Below, piece by piece: positions 26,301 through 33,496 of a stretch of DNA of 64,000 nt (the stretch's first letter is position 1; every line of letters begins with the position of its first letter). Origin of the DNA: Erythrobacter sp. KY5 (GTDB lineage Bacteria > Pseudomonadota > Alphaproteobacteria > Sphingomonadales > Sphingomonadaceae). Below the pieces are notes generated by a model, which searched no databases, was not told the origin of the DNA, and saw only the letters and a program-made list of their open reading frames with translations. The DNA lies in assembly GCF_003264115.1 (NCBI RefSeq), contig NZ_CP021912.1:2959001-3023000 (forward strand), read 5' to 3'. A program made the position numbers and the translations under genes.

Positions 26301-27827
26301 ATCGCTCTCATAGTCCCACATCGTGTAGCCGAGATACGAGTTCAGGAAGATGTTGGGCTGGTGCATGTGGCAGTTCATGCACTGCGCGGTCGGGATCGAG
26401 CGGGTGAAGACGTGGCGGATCGGGTGACCGCTTTCGCGCGTGGGCTCGTCCGAATGCGCGTCATGACCGTCGCCGTAGGGATCGTCGCCCGGCCCTTTCA
26501 GCGCGCCGTGGCCGCCGGTGTAGTCGCCGCCATGGTCATCGCCGTGGCCCTTGCCGTCATAGCCTTCGCCCGGAATGCGGCCACCGTAACCGGCGCTCTC
26601 GCGCGAATAGCACTGGGCGACTGCGGCGGCGTTCGCATTGGCGACGGGGTTGATGCAAGGATCGACCGTCTGGGTCTGACCGTCGCGGCCATATCGCGCA
26701 TAGACGAGGCTGTGACGCGGCTCGCGATCGTTGGCGTAGACCACGTGGCAGCTCGCGCAGCCCGAATGGCGATAATCGCCCGGCTGGTCGTTCGTGCCCA
26801 TGAACCAGGTGAACGGGTCGTTGAGGCGGGTCTTGTGAATGTTCAGCGCCGGGATCGCGACGCGCAGGCCGGTGCCGGGGCCACGGTTCGACTGTTTGAG
26901 GTCGGGACGGCCCGGCTCCTCAAGGCGCTGGATCAGGCCGGTCGGGCTTGGCAGGCCGATTTCCGGGAATTGCGAGTTGATCGTGCGACCGCCGCGCTCG
27001 AACACGCGGAAGACGTCGGCAGGCGGGATCACGTGCCAGGTCGGCAGCGGGTAAAGCTGGCCGAGCACGCCGCGCGCTTCCTGTTCTTCGGACAAAGCGC
27101 CGTCTTCGCCATCGCCGGGCGAGGAGATGACATTGGCCACACCCGAAATCGTCGCCGGATCGCCCGAGCGGGTGTAAGCCTCGCCAAGGATGTAGTTTTT
27201 GAAGGGCAGAATGCCGTTATTATACGTCGCCCCGCCCCACAGCATCGCGCCGGTTGCCATGATCGAACGCTCAGCCGCTTCGATCGACTGAATGTGGCAG
27301 GAACCGCAGGCCTCACGCGCGACGCGGTAGTCCGAGGGGTTCACGAACTTCACGAATTCGGGCGATTCCTTGTTGAGCAGCGCGTAAGAACGCTTGGGGT
27401 TCGCCGATGATGGTGCGTGCCAGCTGTCCGGATATTTGGGCAGGACGTGTGCAGCATCGCGCGCGGCTGCGTAATCAGGATGGTCGTATGGCAGCGCGGG
27501 ATTGCCTTCGACGCCTGCGTTACCGCCGTGGCAGTCGGTGCAGCCCAGCACGACAGCAGGCGTTTCGTGCATCGTCGCCGCATCGCTTGCCTTGTGGCAG
27601 GTCTTGCAGCCCATTGATTTTGCATCGGCTTCAGCCTGCGACTGGCGCGCGGGAGCGGGCGGCGCGAGCACGCCTGCGTCCTTGTAATTGCGATAGACCG
27701 GCTTTTCCTCTGCCGCCGCAAAGCCGGTCGACTGGAACACCGATAGGCCAAGAACCATCACGGCAAGCGCGAAAAGGGCCTGTGCGGGCGAAAGGAAGCG
27801 TGAGAGCGAGATGAGTTTGCCTTGCAT
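23316..27827 (-). CDS. Giant secreted decaheme cytochrome c with LVIVD beta-propeller
   Basis: A 1503-residue exported protein with a signal peptide in residues 1-38. Ten CXXCH sites lie near residues 74, 95, 174, 356, 480, 677, 706, 834, 848 and 953. Between the fourth and fifth hemes (about 412-459) is a Gly/His/Asp-rich stretch. The part from about 1075 to 1395 contains repeated units such as YLFVAEGRGGFRAYDI, YAYITADAGLVVVYL and YAYVAAKGDGLMIFNV, typical of LVIVD propeller repeats. It probably acts as a periplasmic or cell-surface electron carrier; the exact location is not shown by sequence. Its ATG overlaps the porin stop (TGATG), so the two are co-translated. The propeller may bind a partner or sit at the outer membrane (inference). 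Confidence 0.9.
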   Translation of the reverse strand: MQGKLISLSRFLSPAQALFALAVMVLGLSVFQSTGFAAAEEKPVYRNYKDAGVLAPPAPARQSQAEADAKSMGCKTCHKASDAATMHETPAVVLGCTDCHGGNAGVEGNPALPYDHPDYAAARDAAHVLPKYPDSWHAPSSANPKRSYALLNKESPEFVKFVNPSDYRVAREACGSCHIQSIEAAERSIMATGAMLWGGATYNNGILPFKNYILGEAYTRSGDPATISGVANVISSPGDGEDGALSEEQEARGVLGQLYPLPTWHVIPPADVFRVFERGGRTINSQFPEIGLPSPTGLIQRLEEPGRPDLKQSNRGPGTGLRVAIPALNIHKTRLNDPFTWFMGTNDQPGDYRHSGCASCHVVYANDREPRHSLVYARYGRDGQTQTVDPCINPVANANAAAVAQCYSRESAGYGGRIPGEGYDGKGHGDDHGGDYTGGHGALKGPGDDPYGDGHDAHSDEPTRESGHPIRHVFTRSIPTAQCMNCHMHQPNIFLNSYLGYTMWDYESDAPFMWSGPENTTPRPHGMSDEDYEAFYKEQRFPTAEEVRAIMDRNPEGAAARGMWANLDFLRNVFELNPELEHTQFADYHGHGWNFRGIFKRDRDGNLLDAEGNIIRPGNPETDSAEAFAYHQDRWRQRWRKDGEELFVEVEKNPAENDTTNPGIAVHMMSIHAEAGMQCVDCHFEQDTHGNGLIYGEVANAIEIGCKDCHGTADAYPTLRTSGPAAPPEGHNLALLRNPDGQRRFEWKEDDKGHRILIQRSLVDPELEWQVSLTKDSVNPELPACDNEGSTSNGACFNDRSARSKLMSKYGGETGRFEFGPGIAEEDRAHRDPEMACFTCHLSWTTSCGGCHLPIEANWKTKSHRYEGGETRNFATYNPQVARDQMFQLGVHQTTKGNQTAPVRSSSALVLSSTNINRERIYVQQPPISAVGFSSQAFAPHFPHTVRLNETKTCTDCHLSQAEDNNAIMAQLLLLGTNYVNFVGMHAFTGLEGGINAIRVTEYDEPQAVLGSYLHRYSYPDYWRRHVEDNGRELKNWVRGEAFDDDFSGETKPFEEFVNVHEGTRDRVGCLQMRGEYLFVAEGRGGFRAYDIASIGNKGISERIITAPFSPLGHDTHIDTEDATCMAIATTQPIAPERNTAQMREVNQEQAFSPVYDYAFITDSVEGLIAVDINTLADGEFRDNFFERAIFPDGSKAWNPDGVLTGAKHITLAGDYAYITADAGLVVVYLPKDIADDPATAWRDECELDPANPAESCLAPRVTKVIPMTDARASTIQFRYLWVTDAEGLKVFDVTKMDNPVAVPEATYPIADARRIYVARTYAYVAAKGDGLMIFNVINPRAPKLYQQVTLDGTLNDAEDVVVGSTNASLFAYVADGVNGMKVLQLTSPDSQRNFYGFSPAPMPELIAYAKTPSPAIALSKGLDRDRAVDETGGQMAVFGRLGSRPFTREEMEKLFLTRSGVPYRVTDDVDMDRWVGRNSVWRRSAGMDAQPEETDEIALNAR

Positions 27828-29812
27828 CAGTAAGTCAACGTCACGTTTGCGAGGATCGAGTAATACTCATCCTGGTTGCCGAGATTGTCGAACAGGTCCT
27901 TGAACCCGTCGCCCGAAAGGAGCGCAGCGCCCGACAGGCGGAAAACGATGTTCTGGTTGGCCTTGGGCCGCCAGATGGCCGAGGCCGAGACGTCGTAGCC
28001 GATCTCGCTCGGGATCGAGCCTTCGACACGCAGCGCCTCAAGCGAAGAGGTGTCTTCGAACCACAAATGGTTGGCGTTCGCGCTGAGGCGGAATTCCGGC
28101 GTCAGGTCGAAGTCCGCGCCCACGCCCACCAGCCACAGACCGGGGTTGTTGAAATTCGACTGCCCCTGCTCTTTCGAGGAGCGCAGGTTGTTGAGGATGC
28201 CGTTGCGACCATTAACTGCCACCGCGCGGCCACCGCCTGCGAACGGGATCGTCTGCCTGATCCAGTAGGAGGTATCCGCGCCCGCAAAGACCGGGTTTTC
28301 GAAGATCGCGTCGAACCCGCCCTCTGTGTCGTCATAGGGATCGCTGTCGCCGCTCTGGAAAGCGCCCGACAGGCGGAAACGCGCCCAGTCGCGGTCGTAG
28401 CTGAGTTCGACCGCGGCAAACTGCGCGTTGATGTCAGCCTCTTCGCCAGTGAAGAAGTTGTTGCGATCCTCACCCAGCGCCCAATAGGCGCTGCCCGTGA
28501 TGTTGATGCGCCCGATGCGGCCATCGACGTTGTAGCCAAGATAGAACACGTCGTAATCGCGCCCGCGAATATCGCCGAGCAGCGCCGGGCGAACCGGGAA
28601 GCCGTTATCGTCGATCTCGATATCGTTGCCCTCGCGATTGCGGTTATAGGCAAAGGTGATCTGGCTGGTCAGCGCCGGGATCAGGAAATCCTGACGATAG
28701 GCGTTGGCGATGAAGACGAAGTCGTCGCGCGGTTCCTGAACGACCGAGTTGAGGCCGCTATTCGTGTCTTTCTCAAGCCGCCAGAACGCGCCGAGATTGA
28801 ACTGGAAACGGTTGTTGTCGCGGTTGCCGAACAGCCGCACGCCAAGCTGTTGGTCGTTGAACAGGAAGCCACGGAAATCGGCCTGAAACGGCTGAATGCC
28901 TGCGCGGATCGAGATGAAGTCGAACCGGTCGGTGTCGAGCGGGGTGAAGTGATAGTCGACGAACAATTCCTGGACGCCCAGGAAATGGTCGAGACGGTCG
29001 GTCCCCTTCGACGGCTCGACGAACAGAACGCGCCGCTCTGGCACGTCGACATAATTGACGTTGTAGGCGAGCGTGACGCGATATTCGACCGATGGCGGCT
29101 GATAGGCGGTGTTGCCTTTGAGCAGCGCCGCGCCGACGATGAAGGTCTGCGAAAGCACGGTCGAGAAATCGTTGCCGAACACATCGAGCCGGTCGGGGTC
29201 TTCGGTGGTCTGCACGCCGACGGGAATCGGAAATGTGCGTGGCTCGTAAACGGTGTCGCTGATCGCGTTCAGGACAAAGAACCACTTGCCCGGCGATTTC
29301 AGGCCAAGGAACTTGGGCGTCCCGCACGGCGCGCTGCCATAGGGTGGCTCTTCGCCCGCTGCCTCTGCCGCTTCGCGAATGCGGCGGCGGCGTTCCTGCT
29401 CGTCCTCGGTCGGGATGCAGATCGGGCGGTCGCCCTTATAGGTGTTCTGAGCGTAGGGGTCGAAGAAGTCCTCCTCGACCACGCCCAGTGATTCGATCAG
29501 TCGCCAGCGATCGGGGATCGGCACCTGCGACGGGTCGAACGCCTGTGGCGGGGGGGCGCGCACGGCGCCTTCGTTGACCTGAATGACCTCTTCGGGAAGC
29601 TCTTCATTGAAGCCGGGACGTTCGCGCCCTTCGAGGATCTGCCGATCGAGGTCCTCACCCTCTTCGCGCGCGGTGGTGTTCAGCCCCTCGCCGACGGTCC
29701 TGTTGTGATCCTGCTCCTGTTCCTGCGGCTGCTCCTGGTGCGTGCTTCCCCCGGCGTCCTGCGCCATAGGCTGCGAGAGGATCACGAGTGGAAGGAGGGA
29801 GAAGGCCGACAT
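27827..29812 (-). CDS. Outer-membrane beta-barrel of the cytochrome operon
   Basis: A 661-residue protein with a signal peptide ending near residue 18, then a Gln/Glu-rich acidic stretch and a long region of alternating hydrophobic residues that ends ANVTLTY. A terminal aromatic residue after amphipathic strands is the mark of an outer-membrane barrel. It contains no CXXCH. Its place between a lipoprotein and a decaheme cytochrome, with 1- to 2-base gaps, suggests a porin-cytochrome conduit like MtrB of Shewanella in principle, but no family-level similarity to MtrB (such as its N-terminal CXXC) can be seen. An alternative is a substrate porin serving the secreted cytochrome. Confidence 0.8.
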   Translation of the reverse strand: MSAFSLLPLVILSQPMAQDAGGSTHQEQPQEQEQDHNRTVGEGLNTTAREEGEDLDRQILEGRERPGFNEELPEEVIQVNEGAVRAPPPQAFDPSQVPIPDRWRLIESLGVVEEDFFDPYAQNTYKGDRPICIPTEDEQERRRRIREAAEAAGEEPPYGSAPCGTPKFLGLKSPGKWFFVLNAISDTVYEPRTFPIPVGVQTTEDPDRLDVFGNDFSTVLSQTFIVGAALLKGNTAYQPPSVEYRVTLAYNVNYVDVPERRVLFVEPSKGTDRLDHFLGVQELFVDYHFTPLDTDRFDFISIRAGIQPFQADFRGFLFNDQQLGVRLFGNRDNNRFQFNLGAFWRLEKDTNSGLNSVVQEPRDDFVFIANAYRQDFLIPALTSQITFAYNRNREGNDIEIDDNGFPVRPALLGDIRGRDYDVFYLGYNVDGRIGRINITGSAYWALGEDRNNFFTGEEADINAQFAAVELSYDRDWARFRLSGAFQSGDSDPYDDTEGGFDAIFENPVFAGADTSYWIRQTIPFAGGGRAVAVNGRNGILNNLRSSKEQGQSNFNNPGLWLVGVGADFDLTPEFRLSANANHLWFEDTSSLEALRVEGSIPSEIGYDVSASAIWRPKANQNIVFRLSGAALLSGDGFKDLFDNLGNQDEYYSILANVTLTY

Positions 29813-29814
29813 GG

Positions 29815-31809
29815 TTACAGCCCCTCACACACGTTCTGCGTCGGATCATCGAGGAACGGCGCAAACGGACAGTTCACGTAGCGCAGCCGAACTTGCCGTC
29901 CGGCGACATTGACCACGATGCGGTCTGCGCGAATATCATTGGGCGCGTTGTTGATCGATCCGGTGCGCACCCCTGCATTGTGAAGGCCGAGGAAACTGAC
30001 CATGTCATCCTGGTCGATACCGTCGCCCGAAACCCCGATACCGCCGATCAACTGGCCGCCGCGATAGATGGGGACAGAGCCGGGGAAGATCTGGATACCG
30101 TTGGAGATGCGCGGCGTGCCTTGCGAAGTGGCGGGCAGCCCGGTGCAGGCACGCGGCGTATCGGGCTGTGTGCCGTTGCTCGCGATAAAGCCTGCGTGCT
30201 GGAAGATGTTTCCGGCAACCAGCGTCAGCTGAAGCCCCGTCGCGAACGGGCTAAACGTCTGCGGATCCTCAACCGACAGGGGCCCCGCAATCGGGCCGAC
30301 TTCGCCATCGGGGAAATAGGGCCGCGCAAGGTTGCCGCCCGAACGGTCTGCGAAGGCGAATGTCCCGGTCAGGGCATTGGGATCGCCGAGGAAATCGCGC
30401 ACCCGCTGCACCACCGCCGCAACTTCGGGCGGAGCCGCCGAGAAGTCCTGCGCGGCAATCGGGTTCGAAAATAGCGCCGCCGTGCGCGCTTTTTGCAGCG
30501 ACACGTCGGTGCCGAAGATCGGTCCGTCCGGGCTGCGAACGATGCCGAGGATCTGGCCGTTGGTGTCGACCACACTGATCGTCGCCTGCATCCGGCTGTC
30601 GAGCGGGCGGCGGATTTGCGCGCGGGCACGGCTGAGGACAACGAACGCTTCTTCGAGAACCGCGCGAACCTCGCTGGCCGTCAGGGGCTGGCTAACCAGA
30701 GTGCCATCGGTCCCGGCGCGGATCGGATAGCGGTTGTTGCCGTTACCGTCGGTCAGGACAAAGGCGTCGGGATTGGAAAACTCGGCAGGGGTCGAGGCGC
30801 GGATGCCGCTTGCCTCTGTGCCATATGCGGTGCCTGCGCGAATTGTGCCGTCGGTATAGCCAGCAACCGAAATCAGCCCTCCGCCCGGACCGTTTACCGC
30901 GTCAAAGTTGGTCTGGAGCGGAGAAAGCTGGTCGAAGCGCGCATCGACGAAGCGGAGCGCCGTGCCATCGACGCTGATGCGGTTTGCGCGGATCGTTTCG
31001 GGCGCGACGAAGCCTTGCGTTCCGGCGAGCGCTGCGAATTCTTCGGGATCGTTGTCGACATCGAGGATGTTGGCATCGAAGCCGTAATTGCCATCGCCTT
31101 CTACCCCGATCCCCCCGACGATGACGCCGTTCTTGTAGATCGGAAGCCCGCCTGAATCGGCTGCAAGGCCAAGCGGCGAACGCTTGGGTCCAATAAAGGC
31201 CCCCGGCCCGCCCGATGCGGAAAAGCGCTCGCTAAGGTCGGAGCACGGAAGCTGGCTGAACTGCACACCGAACAGCGGGCCGCTTTCAAGTCCAACCGTC
31301 GTTGGAGCCGGCGGAAAGTGCTCCTGCACAATCTGGCTTGCTGTGCGGGTCGAAAACGCATTGCCGCCGCTTGAAAGATATGCGCCGGTGACGGCCTTTG
31401 CGATGGCCGCTGCTGAAGAGGGAACGTCAACGCCTTGCAAGCCGATCCCTGTGCCCGGTGCTGCCGTGCCGCCGATCTGGTTGAGGCTTACCTGCGTCGT
31501 GCCCGGTGCGCCTGCCATCTGGAACACGGCGAGCACATTGCCTACGCGGTCGGTGACAGCGATCGTCGATGGAATACCGCGCGCGCTCGCTTCACCTGCG
31601 GCCTGGGCGATGATCTGCTGAACTTCGCCGACCGAGAGGCTTTCCTGCGCGGGGAAGCTGAACAATTGCCCCTGGGGCGGGGGCGGAGGCGGCGGGGGAG
31701 GCGGCGGATTGCCTCCCGTCCCTCCACCACCGGGAGCCGAATCGCCACCACCACACGCAGCGAGCACCAGAAGCGGTGCGCCTGCCAGAACTTTCCATCC
31801 CCCCGCCAT
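29815..31809 (-). CDS. Lipoprotein with poly-proline linker and two HbpS/GlcG-like domains
   Basis: A 664-residue lipoprotein. LVLAACGGG at about residues 14-22 is a lipobox, so the mature protein is lipid-anchored at Cys19. A Gly-rich then eleven-proline spacer lifts the folded part from the membrane. Two related halves follow, each with the DUF336 (HbpS/GlcG) pattern: an IAVTDRVGNVLAVF-like strand pair and a final GGIGVSGDG-type segment. HbpS family members bind heme or act in redox sensing, so heme or iron binding is plausible but not proven here. It starts 2 bases after the c554-like gene and ends 2 bases before the barrel gene. Confidence 0.83.
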   Translation of the reverse strand: MAGGWKVLAGAPLLVLAACGGGDSAPGGGGTGGNPPPPPPPPPPPQGQLFSFPAQESLSVGEVQQIIAQAAGEASARGIPSTIAVTDRVGNVLAVFQMAGAPGTTQVSLNQIGGTAAPGTGIGLQGVDVPSSAAAIAKAVTGAYLSSGGNAFSTRTASQIVQEHFPPAPTTVGLESGPLFGVQFSQLPCSDLSERFSASGGPGAFIGPKRSPLGLAADSGGLPIYKNGVIVGGIGVEGDGNYGFDANILDVDNDPEEFAALAGTQGFVAPETIRANRISVDGTALRFVDARFDQLSPLQTNFDAVNGPGGGLISVAGYTDGTIRAGTAYGTEASGIRASTPAEFSNPDAFVLTDGNGNNRYPIRAGTDGTLVSQPLTASEVRAVLEEAFVVLSRARAQIRRPLDSRMQATISVVDTNGQILGIVRSPDGPIFGTDVSLQKARTAALFSNPIAAQDFSAAPPEVAAVVQRVRDFLGDPNALTGTFAFADRSGGNLARPYFPDGEVGPIAGPLSVEDPQTFSPFATGLQLTLVAGNIFQHAGFIASNGTQPDTPRACTGLPATSQGTPRISNGIQIFPGSVPIYRGGQLIGGIGVSGDGIDQDDMVSFLGLHNAGVRTGSINNAPNDIRADRIVVNVAGRQVRLRYVNCPFAPFLDDPTQNVCEGL

Positions 31810-31811
31810 GG

Positions 31812-33206
31812 TCAGCTCAACCTGCGGATCGCTGCGATGGCCGAAGCCAGCGAAGCGCGGAAATTGTCGGGATCGTAGGCGTTCGGCTCCTGCACGGCGG
31901 CATACGCCTTGTTGATGTCGGAGCGGATACCGGCGGCAGCGCCAGAGGTCACGCGGCCATTGGTAACAAGGCCATTCAGCAGCGTGTCGATCGCCATCAC
32001 CGCCTGCACCGAACCCGAATAATCGGTGAAGCGCGGACGGATCGCATTGTCGCCGATGATGCCGATCACCCGGAAAGCGTCGGCATTGGCATAGGCCCGC
32101 TGGCTCAGCGCATTGGATAGCGCCCCTGCCCTCTGCGACAGCGCAATCGCGGCCTCGCGCGGGTCGGAACCGTTGCCACCCATCGCCGCGTGGAAGCTGC
32201 GGCTGGCCGCCCGGAATTCATCCGCCTGACCCGGCACCAGAGCGCCCGCCACGGCGGTCAGCATGATGATGCTCTCATCATTGAACGGTGCATTGCCGAA
32301 CGGGATCGGGCGGCCCGGATTTTCCTCAAACGTGAGGCGGCGTTGGCTCGAATCCTGAATTTCGCGGTGGCACGAATGGCAATCGAGGAAGTAATATTGC
32401 GGGAAGACGCCTTCCATCCCGAACTTGGGATTGGCGAAAAGCCCGGTCGCGCGGCGCACTGCCTCCGCCTGTCCAACCGCCCAGAAACGCACCGCATTGG
32501 GCCGGCCTTTGCGCTGCGTGTAGTCAGCGTCGATATTGTGGTGCTGCTGAAGCGCGCTGAACAGGTCAAGCTCGAACGATACGCGCGGGTGACCCGCCGC
32601 CATCATCGAGTGGGTGACGAACTGCCCCGGCTTGGTCGAACCGTAATGACAATCAAGGCAGACATTGGCGCGAACCTGAGGCCGGTCCAGCGGGGTCAGG
32701 CCATCGGCCACGTTCGAGGCGTGCGTCGCAGGGCGGGCATAGTGGCTCGACAACCAGGCATCGCCTGCCGGGCCATGGCAGCTTTCGCAGCCGACCCCGT
32801 CGGAAAGTTGAAAGCGCGGCCCCTTGGGAGCCGAAGGCACATAGGTCGCGTGACAGCCAAGGCATTCCTTGGCCTGCGTCGCATCGCCAAGGCCGAGGGT
32901 CGCAGTGATCTGTTGACCACGGCGACCGGCGAGCACAGCATAGGCGCGGCTGTGAGCGCCGCTTGGCGAGGAAGGTTCCTGCCATGTGGCGATTTCATCC
33001 TGCCTGACGACGGCGCCGTTACCTTCGGCGCGGCCATGGCAGGTCGAGCCTGCACAGCTGGCAACACCTTCGAACTGCGCATTGCCCGATGCGGTCGCTG
33101 CTGGATAAATTGCAATGAGCCCGAGCACGGCAAAGACGCGCGCGAAACCCGCGACATTCCGGCTCAGGGAATTAGCCAATCCCCACACTGGCCCTGATCT
33201 TGTCAT
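31812..33206 (-). CDS. Pentaheme c554-like cytochrome c
   Basis: A 464-residue exported cytochrome with a signal peptide over residues 1-42. The first heme site is the rare CX4CH type (C51, C56, H57), followed by CLGCH, CESCH, CLDCH and CHSCH. The arrangement and the conserved SDGVGCESCHGPAG segment resemble the cytochrome c-552/4 group associated with multiheme redox enzymes. The ATG at 33206 is chosen because a six-G ribosome site lies 6 bases upstream; a longer reading frame to 33329 begins without one. The C-terminal third has no heme sites and is helical. It heads the minus-strand operon c554-like, HbpS lipoprotein, barrel and giant decaheme protein. Confidence 0.9.
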   Translation of the reverse strand: MTRSGPVWGLANSLSRNVAGFARVFAVLGLIAIYPAATASGNAQFEGVASCAGSTCHGRAEGNGAVVRQDEIATWQEPSSPSGAHSRAYAVLAGRRGQQITATLGLGDATQAKECLGCHATYVPSAPKGPRFQLSDGVGCESCHGPAGDAWLSSHYARPATHASNVADGLTPLDRPQVRANVCLDCHYGSTKPGQFVTHSMMAAGHPRVSFELDLFSALQQHHNIDADYTQRKGRPNAVRFWAVGQAEAVRRATGLFANPKFGMEGVFPQYYFLDCHSCHREIQDSSQRRLTFEENPGRPIPFGNAPFNDESIIMLTAVAGALVPGQADEFRAASRSFHAAMGGNGSDPREAAIALSQRAGALSNALSQRAYANADAFRVIGIIGDNAIRPRFTDYSGSVQAVMAIDTLLNGLVTNGRVTSGAAAGIRSDINKAYAAVQEPNAYDPDNFRASLASAIAAIRRLS

Positions 33207-33496
33207 CTCATACCCCCCACGAGATGCCTGCAACTTTGCCTTTTTATCCGAGCGACGCAAGCCCTTAGGCCCGCCCTCGCCCGAATATCCCGTCGGCTGC
33301 CTGCGCAAATCGTGCCCCCAGGCTAGCAATGCGCAGACCGCGATACTTGTATGGTAACGTCAAGTAATGGGTGATCCCCAGACTCTGCCCTCCCAAGCAA
33401 GCGCTCCTTTGTCACAGTACCGGGCGCGTGATGCAACCTCCAATACGATGATTTCCCGGACAAACCCCGCGAATTTTTTGCAAGTGTGGCCACAAG
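33207..33496. promoter_or_regulatory. Divergent gap upstream of the minus-strand cytochrome operon
   Basis: This 290-base gap lies between the c554-like cytochrome gene and the FAD oxidase gene and must hold the promoters of both. A run of six C (33213-33218, G on the minus strand) is the cytochrome ribosome site. A 7-base inverted repeat (33301-33307 with 33330-33336) is present but could be chance. No clear promoter boxes are seen. Confidence 0.4.

Noticed and set aside
28067..29491. A 474-residue plus-strand frame opposite the barrel gene (and similar long frames at 26211-27410 and 40396-41865)
   Set aside because: All lie fully within well-supported genes on the other strand, lack ribosome sites and show low-complexity Arg/Ala/Val-rich translations typical of antisense frames in GC-rich DNA.
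33301..33336. A 7-base inverted repeat in the gap before the c554-like gene
   Set aside because: The 22-base spacing and short arms give it little weight; no second copy was seen upstream of the partner operon.
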